A DNA stretch of 6,306 nucleotides from an uncultured Clostridia bacterium (GTDB lineage: Bacteria; Bacillota; Clostridia; Oscillospirales; Oscillospiraceae), in the NCBI GenBank assembly GCA_937915065.1, contig CALDMR010000185.1:1-6306 (forward strand). Reading direction: 5' to 3'. The position numbers were made by a program, and so were the translations under genes. This document shows, piece by piece, positions 5,386-6,306 of this stretch (the stretch's first letter is position 1; every line of letters begins with the position of its first letter). The notes beneath the pieces are model-generated. The model saw nothing but the letters and a program-made list of their open reading frames with translations, was not told where the DNA came from and did not search any database.

Positions 5386-5961
5386 GTGGACAGCCAAAAG
5401 GCGGGCAAGCCAAAAAAGCAGGACGTTCCGGACAAAGGAAAGAAGAAAAAGGACTATTGGATACCGAAGATTTTTGCCTTATCGATTGCGATCTCCGCGG
5501 TGTTCAGTTTGGTTTCGTCCAATGTGCTCAACGGCGCGGGATATATCATTGCTTTTTTGCTGTTGGCCGCATTTATTTTCATTGGCATTGTATTCGATGT
5601 GATCGGCGTTGCCGTCACGGTGGCCGATGAGCGGCCTTTTCATTCTATGGCGGCGCATGGAGAAAAGAGCGCCGCCTGTGCGCTGAAGCTGGTGCGCAGT
5701 GCAGAAAAGGTGAGCAGCGTATGCAACGATGTGGTGGGCGATATTTCCGGCATCGTCAGTGGTTCTACCGCGGCGGTGATCGTGACAAAGCTGTGCACAT
5801 CCTTTGATTTGGACACGATGCTGATCTCAGTGGCAATTTCGGCCCTGGTGTCCGGTTTGACCATCGGCGGTAAAGCGATCGGTAAAAAGATCGCCATCAA
5901 TAACAGTGTAAAGGTTGTCCACAATGTGGCGCGGGTGATTCACCTGGTCAAGCGCCGGTAA
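5386..5961 (+). CDS. oapA: OLE-associated membrane protein OapA
   Basis: A 191-residue integral membrane protein. OapA binds OLE RNA and holds it at the cytoplasmic membrane; homologs are often annotated as 'Mg2+ and Co2+ transporter CorB' because of weak similarity to DUF21/CNNM domains. Seen: a very Lys-rich N-terminus (K5, K8, K10, K11, K17, K19-K22), hydrophobic segments at about 26-45, 51-70, 119-136 and 143-161, and a basic tail (VKRR). Conserved-looking stretches are FDVIGVAVTVADERPFHSMA (70-89), SAEKVSSVCNDVVGDISGI (105-123), which contains a DxxxD motif at D115/D119, and GGKAIGKKIAI (161-171). The basic ends fit an RNA-binding role; that is inference. The start is GTG at 5386 with a strong AGGAGG (5372-5377) 8 nt away. 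It begins 36 nt after the T6 tract of the RNA, the usual place for oapA. No other promoter is evident, so readthrough from the ole promoter is likely. Confidence 0.88.
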   Translation: MDSQKAGKPKKQDVPDKGKKKKDYWIPKIFALSIAISAVFSLVSSNVLNGAGYIIAFLLLAAFIFIGIVFDVIGVAVTVADERPFHSMAAHGEKSAACALKLVRSAEKVSSVCNDVVGDISGIVSGSTAAVIVTKLCTSFDLDTMLISVAISALVSGLTIGGKAIGKKIAINNSVKVVHNVARVIHLVKRR

Positions 5962-5998
5962 GAATCGGCGGAGCGAGAAACAGAGGGGGGCTTACAGC

Positions 5999-6306
5999 AT
6001 GGCCAAAAAACGGCTTGATGTGCTTGTGACGGAACGGGGCCTGGCGGAAAGCCGGCAGAAGGCCCAGGCGCTGATTATGGCAGGGCAGGTGTTTTCTGGC
6101 GACCGCCGGCTGGATAAGGCCGGCATGCCGGTGGATGAAAGCATTGCGCTGGAGGTGCGCGGCCAGGCGCTGAAATATGTGGGGCGGGGCGGCTTGAAGC
6201 TGGAAAAGGCGATGGAGGTCTTTCCCATTGATCTGCAGGATAAGATCGCTGCGGATATCGGCGCGTCCACAGGCGGCTTCACCGAGTGCATGCTGCAAAA
6301 CGGAGC
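5999..6306 (+). CDS. tlyA: TlyA family rRNA 2'-O-methyltransferase / hemolysin-like protein, N-terminal part
   Basis: The first 102 codons; the rest lies beyond the window. TlyA proteins methylate ribose in rRNA (C1409 of 16S and C1920 of 23S in mycobacteria); Firmicutes members are often labelled YqxC or 'hemolysin'. The S4 RNA-binding domain fills about residues 1-60 (KKRLDVLVTERGLAESRQKAQALIMAGQV at the start). The linker VGRGGLKLEKA (residues 61-71) and the SAM-binding motif ADIGASTGGFTECML (84-98) open the FtsJ-like methyltransferase domain. AGAGGGGGG (5982-5990) is 8 nt before the ATG. It starts 37 nt after oapA with no terminator between, so they may share a transcript. In Firmicutes tlyA usually follows dxs and is followed by argR and recN; here dxs is missing. 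Confidence 0.94.
   Translation, partial: MAKKRLDVLVTERGLAESRQKAQALIMAGQVFSGDRRLDKAGMPVDESIALEVRGQALKYVGRGGLKLEKAMEVFPIDLQDKIAADIGASTGGFTECMLQNG

Overview
This window comes from an endospore-forming, Gram-positive clostridial bacterium with fairly GC-rich genes. It looks most like an Oscillospiraceae/Ruminococcaceae-type member of the Clostridia, but that placement is inferred from gene order and protein style, not from a marker search. The 5' edge carries the end of spoIIIAH, a sporulation gene. The genes that follow match a conserved Firmicutes run: asp23-family gene, nusB, xseA, xseB, ispA, tlyA. All genes lie on the + strand.

Layout: spoIIIAH C-terminus (2-256); a promoter with an extended -10 (260-288); Asp23/Gls24 family protein (324-698); a GC-rich hairpin (708-738); nusB (777-1226); a diverged TsaD/Kae1-like (peptidase M22 superfamily) paralog (1233-2171); xseA (2161-3381, overlapping the previous gene by 11 nt); xseB (3386-3628); ispA (3625-4530, ATGA overlap with xseB); and a long-stem terminator (4543-4581). 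These closely packed genes from nusB to ispA are probably one transcript.

The most interesting part is the 855-nt stretch without a protein gene between ispA and the next CDS. About 640 nt of it (roughly 4709-5349) is best explained as an OLE (ornate, large, extremophilic) noncoding RNA. It has its own promoter, many local hairpins, and 5' and 3' ends that pair in an interrupted 18-bp helix directly followed by six T's. It sits next to ispA and is followed at once by a basic, multi-pass membrane protein that matches OapA, the known OLE-associated protein. OLE and OapA form a membrane-bound ribonucleoprotein linked in Bacillus halodurans to alcohol tolerance, cold growth and magnesium homeostasis.

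After oapA the window runs into the start of tlyA (rRNA 2'-O-methyltransferase, S4 domain plus start of the FtsJ domain), cut by the window edge. The dxs gene, usually found between ispA and tlyA, is absent here. The other notable item is the TsaD-like protein: it keeps the metal-binding histidines but has lost the acidic pair in the N-terminal motif and the GPG loop of true TsaD.
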